NCBI GenBank assembly: GCA_035502095.1
Contig: DATJUX010000048.1
Coordinates: forward strand, 1 to 64,000
Source of the DNA: JAKANT01 sp035502095
GTDB lineage: Bacteria > Pseudomonadota > Gammaproteobacteria > Burkholderiales > Burkholderiaceae_F
Length of the DNA stretch: 64,000 bases
Direction: 5' to 3'
Shown here: positions 8,292 to 16,700 of the stretch, one piece after another
Numbering within the stretch: the first letter of the stretch is position 1
Layout: each line of letters begins with the position of its first letter
Program-made: the position numbers and the translations under genes
The notes under the pieces: generated by a model
What the model saw: the letters and a program-made list of their open reading frames with translations, nothing else
What the model was told of the DNA's origin: nothing
The model's database searches: none

Positions 8292-9482
8292 CTAGCGCTC
8301 CTTGATCGCAGACCGCCGGTTGTACCAGCCCATCAAAGCCGCGGTCGACAGCGAGGTCGTCAGGTACACCAGCATGATGATCGCGATGCATTCGACGGCA
8401 CGGCCGGTCTGGTTGAGCGACGTGTTCGCGATCGACACGACGTCGGGATACCCGATCGTCACCGCCAGCGACGAGTTCTTGGTCAGATTGAGGTATTGGC
8501 TCGTCATTGGCGGGATGATGACGCGCAGGGCCTGCGGCAGGATCACCATGCGCATCGCCTGCCCGCGCGAAAGTCCCAGGCTGCCGGCAGCCTCGACCTG
8601 CCCGTGCGCGACCGACTGAATCCCGGCGCGCACCACCTCGGCGATGAAGGCCGACGTGTAGAACACGAGCCCCAGCAGGACCCCGAGGAACTCGGGCGTC
8701 GTCGAGGCGCCGCCTTCCATCACGAACCCGCCCGGCGCGGGAATGCTCCACGCCGTCGGCGCGCCGCCGAGGATCCAGCCGAGCAGCGCCCCACCGAGCA
8801 CCAGCACGATCGGGATCAGGAAAAGGCTGCCCGGCTGGCCCGTCAGCTCGAAGCGCCGGTGCGACCACGTCCTGTATCCCCATGCGGCCAGCAGGCCGAG
8901 GGCGGCGCCGGCCGCTGCGAGCCCCTGTCCCAGGCCCCACACGGGGATAGGAAACGAGAAGCCCGCCTTGCTCACGTAGAACAAGCCCGCGATCGAGATC
9001 GGCTCCGAGATCGGCGGCAGGATGTCCGTGAACAGCAGGTACCACATCAGCAGCTGGAGCAGTACCGGTACGTTGCGGAACGCCTCCACGTAGCCGTAGC
9101 AGAGGCCGCGCAGGATGGCGTTGCGCGAGAACCGCCCGACGCCGAGCAACGTGCCCAAGATCGTCGCCATCACGATGCCGATGATCGCGACCCGCAGCGT
9201 GTTCAGGATGCCGACGATGAACGCCTTCCAGTACGGGTCCAGCGCGTCGTACGGAATCAGCGTTTCGCTGATGTCGAAGCCCGCCGGCTGGATCAGGAAA
9301 TTGAACCCGCTCTGGATCCCGCGCGCCCGCATGTTCTCGAGCGTGTTGTGCACCAGGAACCAAGCCCCGGCCGCGATGAGCGCCAGCACGACCACCTGGA
9401 ACACCAGCCCGCGAAACGCCTGGCTGCGCCAGGACCAGTCACGCCGCTTCGGCGGCGCCCGCCCCGCCGTGGATGCCGACAT
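8292..9482 (-). CDS. aapQ: General L-amino acid ABC transporter permease AapQ
   Basis: A 396-residue inner-membrane permease, partner of AapM. It has an N-terminal helix (VFQVVVLALIAAGAWFLVHN), a long periplasmic loop, helices including FIVGILNTLRVAIIGIVMAT, and the EAA-type loop AEVVRAGIQSVAHGQVEAAG plus LGLSRGQAMRMVILPQAL. About 390-400 residues is normal for AapQ. It lies between aapJ and aapM on the minus strand. The 158-bp aapJ-aapQ gap contains several stacked inverted repeats that probably lower its expression relative to the binding protein. Confidence 0.92.
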   Translation of the reverse strand: MSASTAGRAPPKRRDWSWRSQAFRGLVFQVVVLALIAAGAWFLVHNTLENMRARGIQSGFNFLIQPAGFDISETLIPYDALDPYWKAFIVGILNTLRVAIIGIVMATILGTLLGVGRFSRNAILRGLCYGYVEAFRNVPVLLQLLMWYLLFTDILPPISEPISIAGLFYVSKAGFSFPIPVWGLGQGLAAAGAALGLLAAWGYRTWSHRRFELTGQPGSLFLIPIVLVLGGALLGWILGGAPTAWSIPAPGGFVMEGGASTTPEFLGVLLGLVFYTSAFIAEVVRAGIQSVAHGQVEAAGSLGLSRGQAMRMVILPQALRVIIPPMTSQYLNLTKNSSLAVTIGYPDVVSIANTSLNQTGRAVECIAIIMLVYLTTSLSTAALMGWYNRRSAIKER

Positions 9483-9524
9483 GCGATCTCCTCGCCGACT
9501 TACATCTGTTCTTCTGACTCCAGG

Positions 9525-9583
9525 AGGCCTCGTCAGAGGCCTCTCCGCTCACCACCCTCTCTCCCGTGGGAGAGGGTGGTGAG
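9525..9583. repeat. Two adjacent inverted repeats in the aapJ-aapQ gap
   Basis: The first is AGGCCTC (9525-9531) with GAGGCCT (9536-9542), a perfect 7-bp stem and 4-base loop. The second runs from 9548 to 9583: CTCACCACCCTCTC pairs with GAGAGGGTGGTGAG, continued by TCCC/GGGA around a GT turn, interrupted only by a 2-base bulge. Both lie just before the aapQ start at 9482. They could act as processing sites or attenuators that separate high binding-protein expression from low permease expression. The longer one belongs to the same REP-like style as 7045 and 8224. Confidence 0.6.
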
Positions 9584-9623
9584 AGAGGAAAAGCTCGACA
9601 CGTGCGGCCCGCGACGCGAGCCA

Positions 9624-9658
9624 GCACCGCCGGTTCGCTTTCAGCGAACCGGCGGTGC
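9624..9658. other. Perfect 15-bp stem-loop spanning the aapJ stop codon
   Basis: GCACCGCCGGTTCGC at 9624-9638 is exactly complementary to GCGAACCGGCGGTGC at 9644-9658 with a 5-base loop. On the minus strand the right arm encodes the last codons of aapJ (Ala-Pro-Pro-Val-Arg) and the stop codon TGA sits in the loop. No U-tract follows. It is probably an mRNA-stabilising 3' hairpin that protects the aapJ message. Confidence 0.65.
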
Positions 9659-10675
9659 GTACATGATGCCGCCCTTGTTCCAGAGGTTGTTCAAGCCGCG
9701 CGGCACGCCGAGCGCCGACTTCGGGCCCACATTGCGCTCGAAGATCTCGCCGTAGTTGCCGACCGCCTTGATCGCATTGACGAGCCAGTCCTTCTCGACG
9801 CCGAGCAGCTTGCCCATGTCCTCCGACTTGCCCGTGAGGCGCATCACCACCGGGTCCTGGCTCTCGGCAGCCATCTTCACGACGTTCGCCTGCGTCACGC
9901 CGTATTCCTCGGCTTCGATCAGCCCGAAGACGACCCATTTGACGATCGCGAACCACTCGTCGTCGCCGCGGCGGACGCTGGGACCGAGCGGCTCCTTGGA
10001 GATCAGCTCCGGCAGGATGACGTGCTCCTTGGGATCCTTTGCTTCCTTGTTGCGGGTCGATGCCAGTCCCGAGGCGTCCGTCGTATAGGCGACGCAGCGC
10101 CCGGAGAAGTAAGCGCCGGTGGCGGCTTCCAGCTTCTCGAACACGACCGGCTTCATGCCGAGGTTGTTCGCGCGCGAGTAGTCGGTCAGGTTCTTCTCCG
10201 TGGTGGTGCCCGACTGCACGCAAATCGTGGCGCCCTTCAACTGCTTGGCGCTGGTGATCTTCGCCTTGACCGGAACCATGAAGCCCTGTCCGTCGTAATA
10301 CGTGACGCCGGTGAAATGCATGCCGAGCGAGGCGTCGCGGGTCAGGGTCCACGTGGTGTTGCGCGACAGGATGTCGATCTCGCCCGACTGCAACGCCGTG
10401 AACCGCTGCTGCGCCGTCAGCGGCACCCACTTGACCTTGTTGCCGTCACCCAGCACCGCCGCCGCGACCGCCCTGCAGACGTCCACGTCGAGCCCGCTCC
10501 AGTTGCCCTGGGGATCGGCCTGTGCGAAACCCGGCAGTCCCGTGTTTACGCCGCAAATGACCTGCCCCCGTTGCTTGATCGCGTCCAGGGTTTTGCCGGC
10601 GTGTGCCGGCATGGCACCGAAACCAAGCGCCGCAACGACCCCGCCGATCAGGGCCTTCACTGTGTTGTTGACCAT
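9641..10675 (-). CDS. aapJ: General L-amino acid ABC transporter, periplasmic binding protein AapJ
   Basis: A 344-residue solute-binding protein. The ATG at 10675 follows GAGGAGGAG. A signal peptide (VKALIGGVVAALGFGAMPAHA) directs it to the periplasm. The mature part has family-3 features: LDAIKQRGQVICGVNTGLPG, GNWSGLDVDVCRAVAAAVLG, LTAQQRFTALQSGEIDIL. Aap-type binding proteins are longer than ordinary ones, and the size and the following QMP genes fit AapJ. It captures L-amino acids for AapQMP. It is the first gene of the operon; a possible sigma-54 promoter lies ~100 bases upstream and a strong hairpin overlaps its end. Confidence 0.93.
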   Translation of the reverse strand: MVNNTVKALIGGVVAALGFGAMPAHAGKTLDAIKQRGQVICGVNTGLPGFAQADPQGNWSGLDVDVCRAVAAAVLGDGNKVKWVPLTAQQRFTALQSGEIDILSRNTTWTLTRDASLGMHFTGVTYYDGQGFMVPVKAKITSAKQLKGATICVQSGTTTEKNLTDYSRANNLGMKPVVFEKLEAATGAYFSGRCVAYTTDASGLASTRNKEAKDPKEHVILPELISKEPLGPSVRRGDDEWFAIVKWVVFGLIEAEEYGVTQANVVKMAAESQDPVVMRLTGKSEDMGKLLGVEKDWLVNAIKAVGNYGEIFERNVGPKSALGVPRGLNNLWNKGGIMYAPPVR

Positions 10676-10771
10676 CGGATTGTTCTCCTCCTCAATTAAG
10701 TCCGGCCCCGGCGGCAGCCAGCGCGGCCACGGCATTGGCAGGCGGGGGCAATGTTGCACTGGAAAAATTCA

Positions 10772-10787
10772 CGCAGCAAACATGCCG
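10772..10787 (-). promoter_or_regulatory. Possible sigma-54 (-24/-12) promoter for aapJ
   Basis: Read on the minus strand, CGGCATGTTTGCTGCG keeps the invariant GG and GC spaced by ten bases and matches GGCA and TGC of the -24/-12 consensus. It lies 97 bases upstream of the aapJ ATG in a 297-bp gap. Sigma-54/NtrC control of amino-acid importers is well known, but the match is partial and no NtrC sites were identified. Confidence 0.25.
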
Positions 10788-10972
10788 GCGCCGCAGTGCG
10801 ACAAAGCAGCGCTGACGTTGCGCTTCTGTCGAAGGGATTGTCCGGATTGATGTGCGGACTGTCGCCCGTCGCACCAGGCGGTGCCTCGCTGCACCCCGGG
10901 CGTGCAGGCGCCGCTGGCCGGTGCGAGCGGCGGCAGCGAGTCAGGCGGCGGAACGCCGCGGGTAAAGCGTCT

Positions 10973-11872
10973 CTAGTTCGAGCTGAAGTCGTCGCCCGTG
11001 CGGTCGCTTGGCCAGCGCAGCTGGTCACGCAGGAGCGCGCTCATCGGAATGCCGAGGGCGACGTTGTTCGGCGGAATGGGGGACAGGAACCACTTCGAAT
11101 ACAGGCGGCCCACGACGCCATCGATCATCATGCCCGCCAGCACGCGATCGACGGCCCGCTTGAACTCCGTGTCCTCCTTGCGCAAGACGATAGCGACCGC
11201 CTCGAGCACCAGGAAATCGCCGGTCACGATGTAGTCCTGCGGCTTGGGAGCCGTGGCCTTGTACGCGTAGAGAATGTTGTCGATCGTCACCAGCGCGTCC
11301 GCTTCGCCCTTGTCCAGCATCGCGAACGCTTCGTCGTAGGTCGTGGTCTCCACGAGCTGGGTCTCGCGCAGCCGGCCGTCCTCGATGCGCTTGCGCAGGA
11401 TCGGAACCGCATTCGCGCCCTTCGCCGTCACGACCTTCTTGCCGGCCAGGTCGGCGAAGTCCTTGATGCCGGAACTCGCCTTGGTCAGGATGCGCGGGCC
11501 GGCGAAGAAATACGGCAGCGCGTATCCCGCATCCTTGCGGCGCTCCAGGTTGTTCACCGACAGGCCGCACTCGAGGTCGGCCTTGCCGGAGCGCACCACC
11601 TCCCAGCGGCTCGCCGCCGTCACCGGGACGTACTCGACGCGCACGCTCGACAGCTTCAGTTCGGTCTTCAGGCGGGCAACGATTTCGTTGCAGATCTCGA
11701 TGCCGTAGCCGATCGGCTTCTTGTTTGCATCGAGGTAGGAAAACGGCAGTGCGTCCTGGCGTGCGCCGATCGTGACCACGCCGGTGCCGCGGATCTTCTG
11801 CAGCGTCGGTTGCAGCTGCGCCAGTGCCGCCCCGGCCGGCAGCAGCAGAGTGGCAAGAAGCCATCGTTTCAT
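10973..11872 (-). CDS. Amino-acid ABC transporter substrate-binding protein (GltI-like)
   Basis: A 299-residue family-3 solute-binding protein. The ATG at 11872 has GGGAG 8 bases upstream. Its signal peptide is MKRWLLATLLLPAGAALA. Typical motifs are KIRGTGVVTIGARQDALPFS, GYGIEICNEIVARLK, RWEVVRSGKADLECG and AGKKVVTAKGANAVPIL, closest to glutamate/aspartate binding proteins. No dedicated permease or ATPase lies next to it, so it may feed an unlinked importer or share AapQMP. It lies 297 bases upstream of aapJ on the same strand. Confidence 0.88.
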   Translation of the reverse strand: MKRWLLATLLLPAGAALAQLQPTLQKIRGTGVVTIGARQDALPFSYLDANKKPIGYGIEICNEIVARLKTELKLSSVRVEYVPVTAASRWEVVRSGKADLECGLSVNNLERRKDAGYALPYFFAGPRILTKASSGIKDFADLAGKKVVTAKGANAVPILRKRIEDGRLRETQLVETTTYDEAFAMLDKGEADALVTIDNILYAYKATAPKPQDYIVTGDFLVLEAVAIVLRKEDTEFKRAVDRVLAGMMIDGVVGRLYSKWFLSPIPPNNVALGIPMSALLRDQLRWPSDRTGDDFSSN

Positions 11873-11980
11873 CGTGCCGACTCCCATCGACGATTTCGCT
11901 CTCGACAACGCACACGCTCGTGCCGTCGCCGCCGCTAGCGTAGCCGGGTTGGCAAGGCCGGTGAACGCGCGAAAAGAACC

Positions 11981-13843
11981 CTAAGCAGCCACCTCTTGTC
12001 GATCGAGGTCCGGCTGCGCGCGGTCTTCGTCGCGTGCCTGCAGTTCCCACAACCGCGCATACACGCCGCCGCGCAGCAGGAGTTCCGCATGGGTCCCGCG
12101 CTCGACGATGCGCCCGTGATCGAGCACCAGGATCTGGTCCGCGTGCACGATCGTGGACAGGCGGTGGGCGACGATCAACGTCGTGCGGTCGGCCGCGATC
12201 GCCTCGAGCTCCTGCTGGATCACGCGCTCGGTCTTCGAGTCGAGCGCCGAAGTGGCCTCGTCGAAAATCAGGATCGCGGGCCGCTTGAGCAGCGTGCGCG
12301 CGATCGCCACCCGCTGCTTTTCGCCGCCGGAGAGCTTCAGTCCGCGTTCGCCGACCAGCGTGCGGTAGCCGTCCGGCAGCCGTTCGACGAAATCGTGGAT
12401 GTGCGCGGCCCGCGCGGCCGCGATCACCTCGTCGCGGGCTGCGCCGGGACGGCCGTACGCGATGTTGTATTCGATGGTGTCGTTGAACAGCACCGTGTCC
12501 TGCGGAACGATGCCGATCGCCGACCGCAACGATTGCTGGCGCACGCCGCGGATGTCCTGGCCGTCGATCAGGATGCGCCCGGACTGGGCGTCGTAGAAGC
12601 GGAACAGCAGCCGCGCCAGCGTGCTCTTGCCGGAACCGGTCGCCCCCACCACCGCGGTCGTGGTGCCCGCCGGCACGGTGAAGTCGACGTCGAACAGCAC
12701 CTGCCGGCGCGCGTCGTAGCTGAAGTTGACGTGTTCGAAACGGATCGTCGCGCCCGCCAGCGCGAGTTCGTGCGCGTCCGCGCTGTCGGCGATCTCGCGT
12801 TGCTCGTCGAGCAGGCGGAACATGCGGTCCATGTCCGTCAGCGACTGCTTGATCTCGCGATAGATGACGCCGAGGAAGTTCAGCGGCACGTACATCTGGA
12901 TCATGAAGCCGTTCACCAGCACCAGGTCGCCCACCGTCATGGTGCCGTTGGCGACGCCGGCAGCCGCACGCCACAGCATCAGCGTCAAGCCGGTCGCCAC
13001 GATCAGCTGCTGGCCGGTGTTGAGCAGGTTGAGCGACTGCTGCGACTTGATCGCCACCCGTTCCTGCTGCGCCAGCGTGCCGTCGTAGCGGCGCGCCTCG
13101 TATTCCTCGTTGTTGAAGTACTTGACGGTTTCGAAGTTGAGCAGGCTGTCCACCGCACGCGCGCTCGCCTTCGAATCGAGCTCGTTCATCTGGCGCCGGA
13201 ACTGCGTGCGCCAGTTGGTGACGGTGAACGTGAACGTGATGTAGATCGCGACGCTCACCGCGACGATGACGGCGAACCAGATCTCGTAGTGCAGGAGCAG
13301 GTATCCGAGCACGAGCGACAGCTCGATCAGCGTCGGCAGGATCGAATACAGGGTGTAGCTGATGAGCGACGAGATGCCGCGGATGCCGTGGTCGATCTCG
13401 CGCGTCACGCTGCCGGTGCGCCGCTCCAGGTGGAAGCGCAGCGACAGCGCATGCAGGTGGCGGAACGTCTTGAGCGCCAGCGTATGCACGGCCGCCTGCG
13501 TGACCCTGGCGAAGAAGAACTCGCGCAGCTCGGTGAACACCGAGGTCGACACCCGCAGCAGGCCATAGGCGACGATCAGCGCCAGCGGAACCGCGGCCAG
13601 CGCGGTCGTGTTGACGGATCCCGCCGGCACGACGAACGCATCGACGATGTGCTTGAGCAGGACCGGCACGCCGACGACCGCGACCTTGGCGCCGACCAGG
13701 CACGTGACCGCGAAGAACACGCGTCCCTTGTATGTCAGCAGGTACGGCAGCAGGACGCCGAGCGTCTGCCAGTCGTTGCGTGACTCGCCGGGGCGGAGCG
13801 GCACCGCTGCCTTGGCACCGGCGCCGTGTCTTATTCCTCGCAT
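11981..13843 (-). CDS. Atm1/HMT-type ABC exporter (fused permease-ATPase)
   Basis: A 620-residue half-transporter with six transmembrane helices followed by an ABC ATPase: Walker A GATGSGKST, LSGGEKQRVAIAR, Walker B ILIFDEATSALD. The Atm1-like region (FFARVTQAAVHTLALKTFRH, LERRTGSVTREIDHGIRGIS, DSLLNFETVKYFNNEEYEA) matches the ABCB7/Atm1 subfamily, inner-membrane homodimeric exporters of glutathione-linked sulfur or metal conjugates. The ATG at 13843 has GGAAAC upstream; earlier in-frame codons overlap the divergent SDR gene. It is not clearly linked to its neighbours. Confidence 0.9.
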   Translation of the reverse strand: MRGIRHGAGAKAAVPLRPGESRNDWQTLGVLLPYLLTYKGRVFFAVTCLVGAKVAVVGVPVLLKHIVDAFVVPAGSVNTTALAAVPLALIVAYGLLRVSTSVFTELREFFFARVTQAAVHTLALKTFRHLHALSLRFHLERRTGSVTREIDHGIRGISSLISYTLYSILPTLIELSLVLGYLLLHYEIWFAVIVAVSVAIYITFTFTVTNWRTQFRRQMNELDSKASARAVDSLLNFETVKYFNNEEYEARRYDGTLAQQERVAIKSQQSLNLLNTGQQLIVATGLTLMLWRAAAGVANGTMTVGDLVLVNGFMIQMYVPLNFLGVIYREIKQSLTDMDRMFRLLDEQREIADSADAHELALAGATIRFEHVNFSYDARRQVLFDVDFTVPAGTTTAVVGATGSGKSTLARLLFRFYDAQSGRILIDGQDIRGVRQQSLRSAIGIVPQDTVLFNDTIEYNIAYGRPGAARDEVIAAARAAHIHDFVERLPDGYRTLVGERGLKLSGGEKQRVAIARTLLKRPAILIFDEATSALDSKTERVIQQELEAIAADRTTLIVAHRLSTIVHADQILVLDHGRIVERGTHAELLLRGGVYARLWELQARDEDRAQPDLDRQEVAA

Positions 13844-13940
13844 GTTTCCAACGGGTTGGTATCGTTCATCGCGTGTGCAAGAGACACCGGCCGACCGCAT
13901 CGATTATCCGCTCGCGGCGCACGCGCGCCTGGGGGCGTGT

Positions 13941-14753
13941 TTGACCTTCGCGGACCGGGTCATCGTCATCACCGGAGCCTCCGACGGCATCGGCGCCGAG
14001 CTTGCGCGCCAGCTCGGTCCGGAACGTCCGTGCCTGGTGCTCGCCGCGCGCTCGGTCGAGCGCCTGGAAGGCGTCGCGGCGCAGTGCCGGGCACACGGCG
14101 CGCAGGCGCTGGCCGTCGCAACCGATGTTACCGACGAGGCGCAGAACCGGGCACTGATCGATCGGGCAGTCGGCGCCTTCGGCCGCCTCGACGTACTGGT
14201 CAACAACGCGGGTGTCTCGATGCACGCCTGGTTCGAAGACACGACCGACTTCTCCGCCTACGAGCGGCTGCTGCGCGTGAACTTCCTGTCCTGCGTGACG
14301 CTGACGCGTTTTGCGCTGCCCCACCTCAAGCGGACGCGCGGGCTGATCGTCGGCGTCTCTTCGATGGCCGGCAAGACGGGCGTGCCGGCGCGCACCGCGT
14401 ATTGCGCGAGCAAGTTCGCCCTCGGCGGATTCTTCGAGGCGCTGCGGATCGAGCTGGCCGGTTCCGGCGTCGACGTGACGATGATCTTTCCGGGCGTGGT
14501 CGCGACCGGGATTCGTCGCCACGGCCTGAATGCGAGCGGCACGATCGCCGGCGTGTCCGGGCTGTCCGAACAGAATGCCATGCCGGTCGAGGAGTGCGCG
14601 CGCCAGATGATCGGCGCCATGCGCGCGCGCCGGCGCGAACTCGTCATGACGGGGCGCGGCAGGATCGGGATGTGGTTGAAGCTGCTCGCGCCGAACGTGG
14701 TGGATCGAATGGCGCTTGCCGCGCTCGACAAAGCTCATGGAGGCCGCCGATGA
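13941..14753 (+). CDS. Short-chain dehydrogenase/reductase (classical SDR)
   Basis: About 270 residues. The NAD(P)-binding motif TGASDGIG is near the N-terminus, followed by DVT, NNAGVS, and the catalytic Ser-Tyr-Lys (VGVSSMAGKTG then YCASK). No ATG fits the fold; a TTG at 13941 with a GGGGG stretch upstream gives LTFADRVIVITGAS and is preferred. The protein resembles the DHRS7-like membrane-associated SDR group; its substrate is unknown. Its stop overlaps the next gene's ATG (ATGA), so it is translationally coupled to the thioesterase. Confidence 0.85.
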   Translation: MTFADRVIVITGASDGIGAELARQLGPERPCLVLAARSVERLEGVAAQCRAHGAQALAVATDVTDEAQNRALIDRAVGAFGRLDVLVNNAGVSMHAWFEDTTDFSAYERLLRVNFLSCVTLTRFALPHLKRTRGLIVGVSSMAGKTGVPARTAYCASKFALGGFFEALRIELAGSGVDVTMIFPGVVATGIRRHGLNASGTIAGVSGLSEQNAMPVEECARQMIGAMRARRRELVMTGRGRIGMWLKLLAPNVVDRMALAALDKAHGGRR

Positions 14754-15157
14754 CCCTACCCGCCGATCGAACCCGCCTGCCCGCCGGCGACCCCGTGCTG
14801 CGCGTGATACCCATGCCGGCCGACTCCAACGTGCACGGCGACGTCTTCGGCGGCTGGATCATGGCGCAGGTCGACATCGCCGGTGCCATTCCCGCCGCGC
14901 GGCGCGCCAACGGGCGCGTCGCCACGGTCGCGGTCACGAGCTTCCTGTTCAAGAACCCGGTATTCGTCGGCGATCTGCTGTCCTTCTATGGACGCATCGT
15001 AAAAACCGGCAACACGTCGGTGACGGTGGATGTCGAGGTCTACGCGGAACGAATGCGCCTGCAGACGGAGGTCGTCAAGGTCACCGAGGCGACGCTGGTG
15101 TACGTCGCGACCGGCGCCGACCGGAGGCCACGCACGCTGCCGCCCCTGGAAGGCTGA
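14750..15157 (+). CDS. Acyl-CoA thioesterase, YciA-like hotdog
   Basis: A 135-residue protein with the YciA/BACH hotdog signature: PADSNVHGDVFGGWIMAQVD, then AVTSFLFKNPVFVGD and TEATLVYVA. These enzymes hydrolyse acyl-CoA to free acid and CoA in the cytoplasm, usually as hexamers. The catalytic Asp/Asn of the NVHGDVFGG helix region is present. The start overlaps the SDR stop by 4 bases. It is convergent with the amidase gene, 7 bases away. Confidence 0.9.
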   Translation: MTLPADRTRLPAGDPVLRVIPMPADSNVHGDVFGGWIMAQVDIAGAIPAARRANGRVATVAVTSFLFKNPVFVGDLLSFYGRIVKTGNTSVTVDVEVYAERMRLQTEVVKVTEATLVYVATGADRRPRTLPPLEG

Positions 15158-15164
15158 AGGCCCG

Positions 15165-16460
15165 TCAATCGCGCAGGGCGTGTTCGATCCACGCCGCGGC
15201 CGCGAGCGTGCGCGCGTCGTCGCCGGGCCGGCCGACGACCGAGAGTCCGAGCGGCAACCCGGCATCGCCACGTCCGAACGGGACATTGATCATCGGGCAG
15301 CCGAGCAGGTGCCACGGCCGGTTGAAGACCGGGTCGCCGGTCGATCCGATTCCCTTCGGCGCCTCGCCCGGCGCGCTGGGCGCCAGCAACACGTCGGCTG
15401 CACCGAACAGGCTGTCGATCGCGGCCACGCAGGCGCGCCCCAGTTGCAGCGCGGCGACGTATTCCTGGGTCGACGTCGCGCGGCCGGATTCGATCAATTC
15501 GATCAGGCGGACCGACAGCAGATCGCGCCGGTAGGCAAATTCTGCCGCGAGAGCGCGCGCGGTCTCGAAGACCTGGACCGTCTTCTGCGCGTCGAAAAGG
15601 CCGTCGAAGACGCGCGGCCACGTCAGCTCCGCATGGCGCGCTCCGGCGTGCGCGAGTTTCTTCACGGCGGCTTCCAAGGCGTTGAGCATCGACGCCGACG
15701 CCAGCGTGCGCTGCGATGTCGCCGTGCTGCCGATGACCGGCGGCGATCCTGCCAGTCCCTGTGCTGGCACTTCCTTCCAGGCGGGCTTGCCGGCGAGGAC
15801 TGCGGCCGCGAACGCGGCGTCCTCCATCGAGCGCGCGAAAACACCCACCTCGTCCAACATGTCGGAGTTGGGCTTGACCCCGGCGCGCGGCACCAGGCGC
15901 GGCGACGGCTTGTAGGCGACCACGCCGCAGTAGGCTGCCGGCCGGATGATCGAGCCGGCAGTTTGCGTGCCGAGGGCGAGCGGGGCCAGGTGCGCCGCCA
16001 CCGCCGCGGCGCTGCCGCTCGAAGAGCCGCCCGGGGTGTGTTCGAGGTTGTGCGGGTTGCGCGTCGGCCCGGGCACGAAATTGGCGAGTTCGGCTGTCAC
16101 CGTCTTGCCGAGCACGAAGCAGCCGGCGTCCTTGAGCAGGGACACCACCGCCGCGTCGATCGAGGGCCGATGCGACAGGTAGATCGACGAACCGTAGCTG
16201 GTCGGCAGATCGGCGGTGTCGATGTTGTCCTTGATCGCCACCGGCAAGCCGTGCAGCGGCCCGCGGCGCTGCACGAGGTGCAATTCGCGCGCCGCCGCGA
16301 TCGCCCGGTCGGCGTCGAACCACGCGAACGCCTGGATCTGTCCCTCGCGCTCGTGGATCGCGTCGATGAACGACCGCGTAACGACTTCGGCCGAGGCCTG
16401 CCCTTCGGCGATCATGCGCGCGAGCTGAACCGCACTGAGCCGATGCAGGGGCTCCCGCAT
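15165..16460 (-). CDS. Amidase (amidase-signature family)
   Basis: A 431-residue amidase-signature hydrolase. The Ser-cisSer-Lys triad is visible: Lys in LPVAIKDNIDT, the glycine/serine loop GGSSSGSAAAVAAHL, and the nucleophile loop TQTAGSIIRPAAYCG. C-terminal elements (APSAPGEAPKGI, WHLLGCPMINVPFG) are typical. It hydrolyses amide bonds; the substrate cannot be told. The ATG at 16460 gives the normal family N-terminus (LSAVQLARMIAEGQ). A small ORF with a twin-arginine signal lies just upstream on the same strand. Confidence 0.9.
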   Translation of the reverse strand: MREPLHRLSAVQLARMIAEGQASAEVVTRSFIDAIHEREGQIQAFAWFDADRAIAAARELHLVQRRGPLHGLPVAIKDNIDTADLPTSYGSSIYLSHRPSIDAAVVSLLKDAGCFVLGKTVTAELANFVPGPTRNPHNLEHTPGGSSSGSAAAVAAHLAPLALGTQTAGSIIRPAAYCGVVAYKPSPRLVPRAGVKPNSDMLDEVGVFARSMEDAAFAAAVLAGKPAWKEVPAQGLAGSPPVIGSTATSQRTLASASMLNALEAAVKKLAHAGARHAELTWPRVFDGLFDAQKTVQVFETARALAAEFAYRRDLLSVRLIELIESGRATSTQEYVAALQLGRACVAAIDSLFGAADVLLAPSAPGEAPKGIGSTGDPVFNRPWHLLGCPMINVPFGRGDAGLPLGLSVVGRPGDDARTLAAAAWIEHALRD

Positions 16461-16467
16461 GGTCCGC

Positions 16468-16683
16468 CTACTGCTTGCGTTCCCGGCGGCGCCGTGGCGC
16501 CCGCGTCGCGTCGACCCCGGCAGGCAGCGGCGTGCTGCGCCCCGCGTCCTCCCGCGCGGGTCCGGCCTCCGACCGCGCCCGCGCGAGGCGTGGCAGCGGC
16601 AACGCAACCACGGTGGCAGTGAGCGCGGTCGACTGCTTCAGGAAGCGACGGCGCGCCGGAAAACGGTTGCGATGATTGGCCAT
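16468..16683 (-). CDS. Small protein with a twin-arginine (Tat) signal, 71 aa
   Basis: Residues ~11-30 (ARRRFLKQSTALTATVVALP) match the Tat consensus (S/T-R-R-x-F-L-K followed by a moderately hydrophobic helix). The rest is Arg/Pro/Ala-rich with no domain. It ends 7 bases before the amidase ATG. It may be a genuine small Tat-signal protein or the surviving N-terminus of a truncated exported enzyme. No good ribosome site precedes its ATG, so confidence is moderate. Confidence 0.4.
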   Translation of the reverse strand: MANHRNRFPARRRFLKQSTALTATVVALPLPRLARARSEAGPAREDAGRSTPLPAGVDATRAPRRRRERKQ

Positions 16684-16700
16684 GGTCGATCGTGAGAGCG

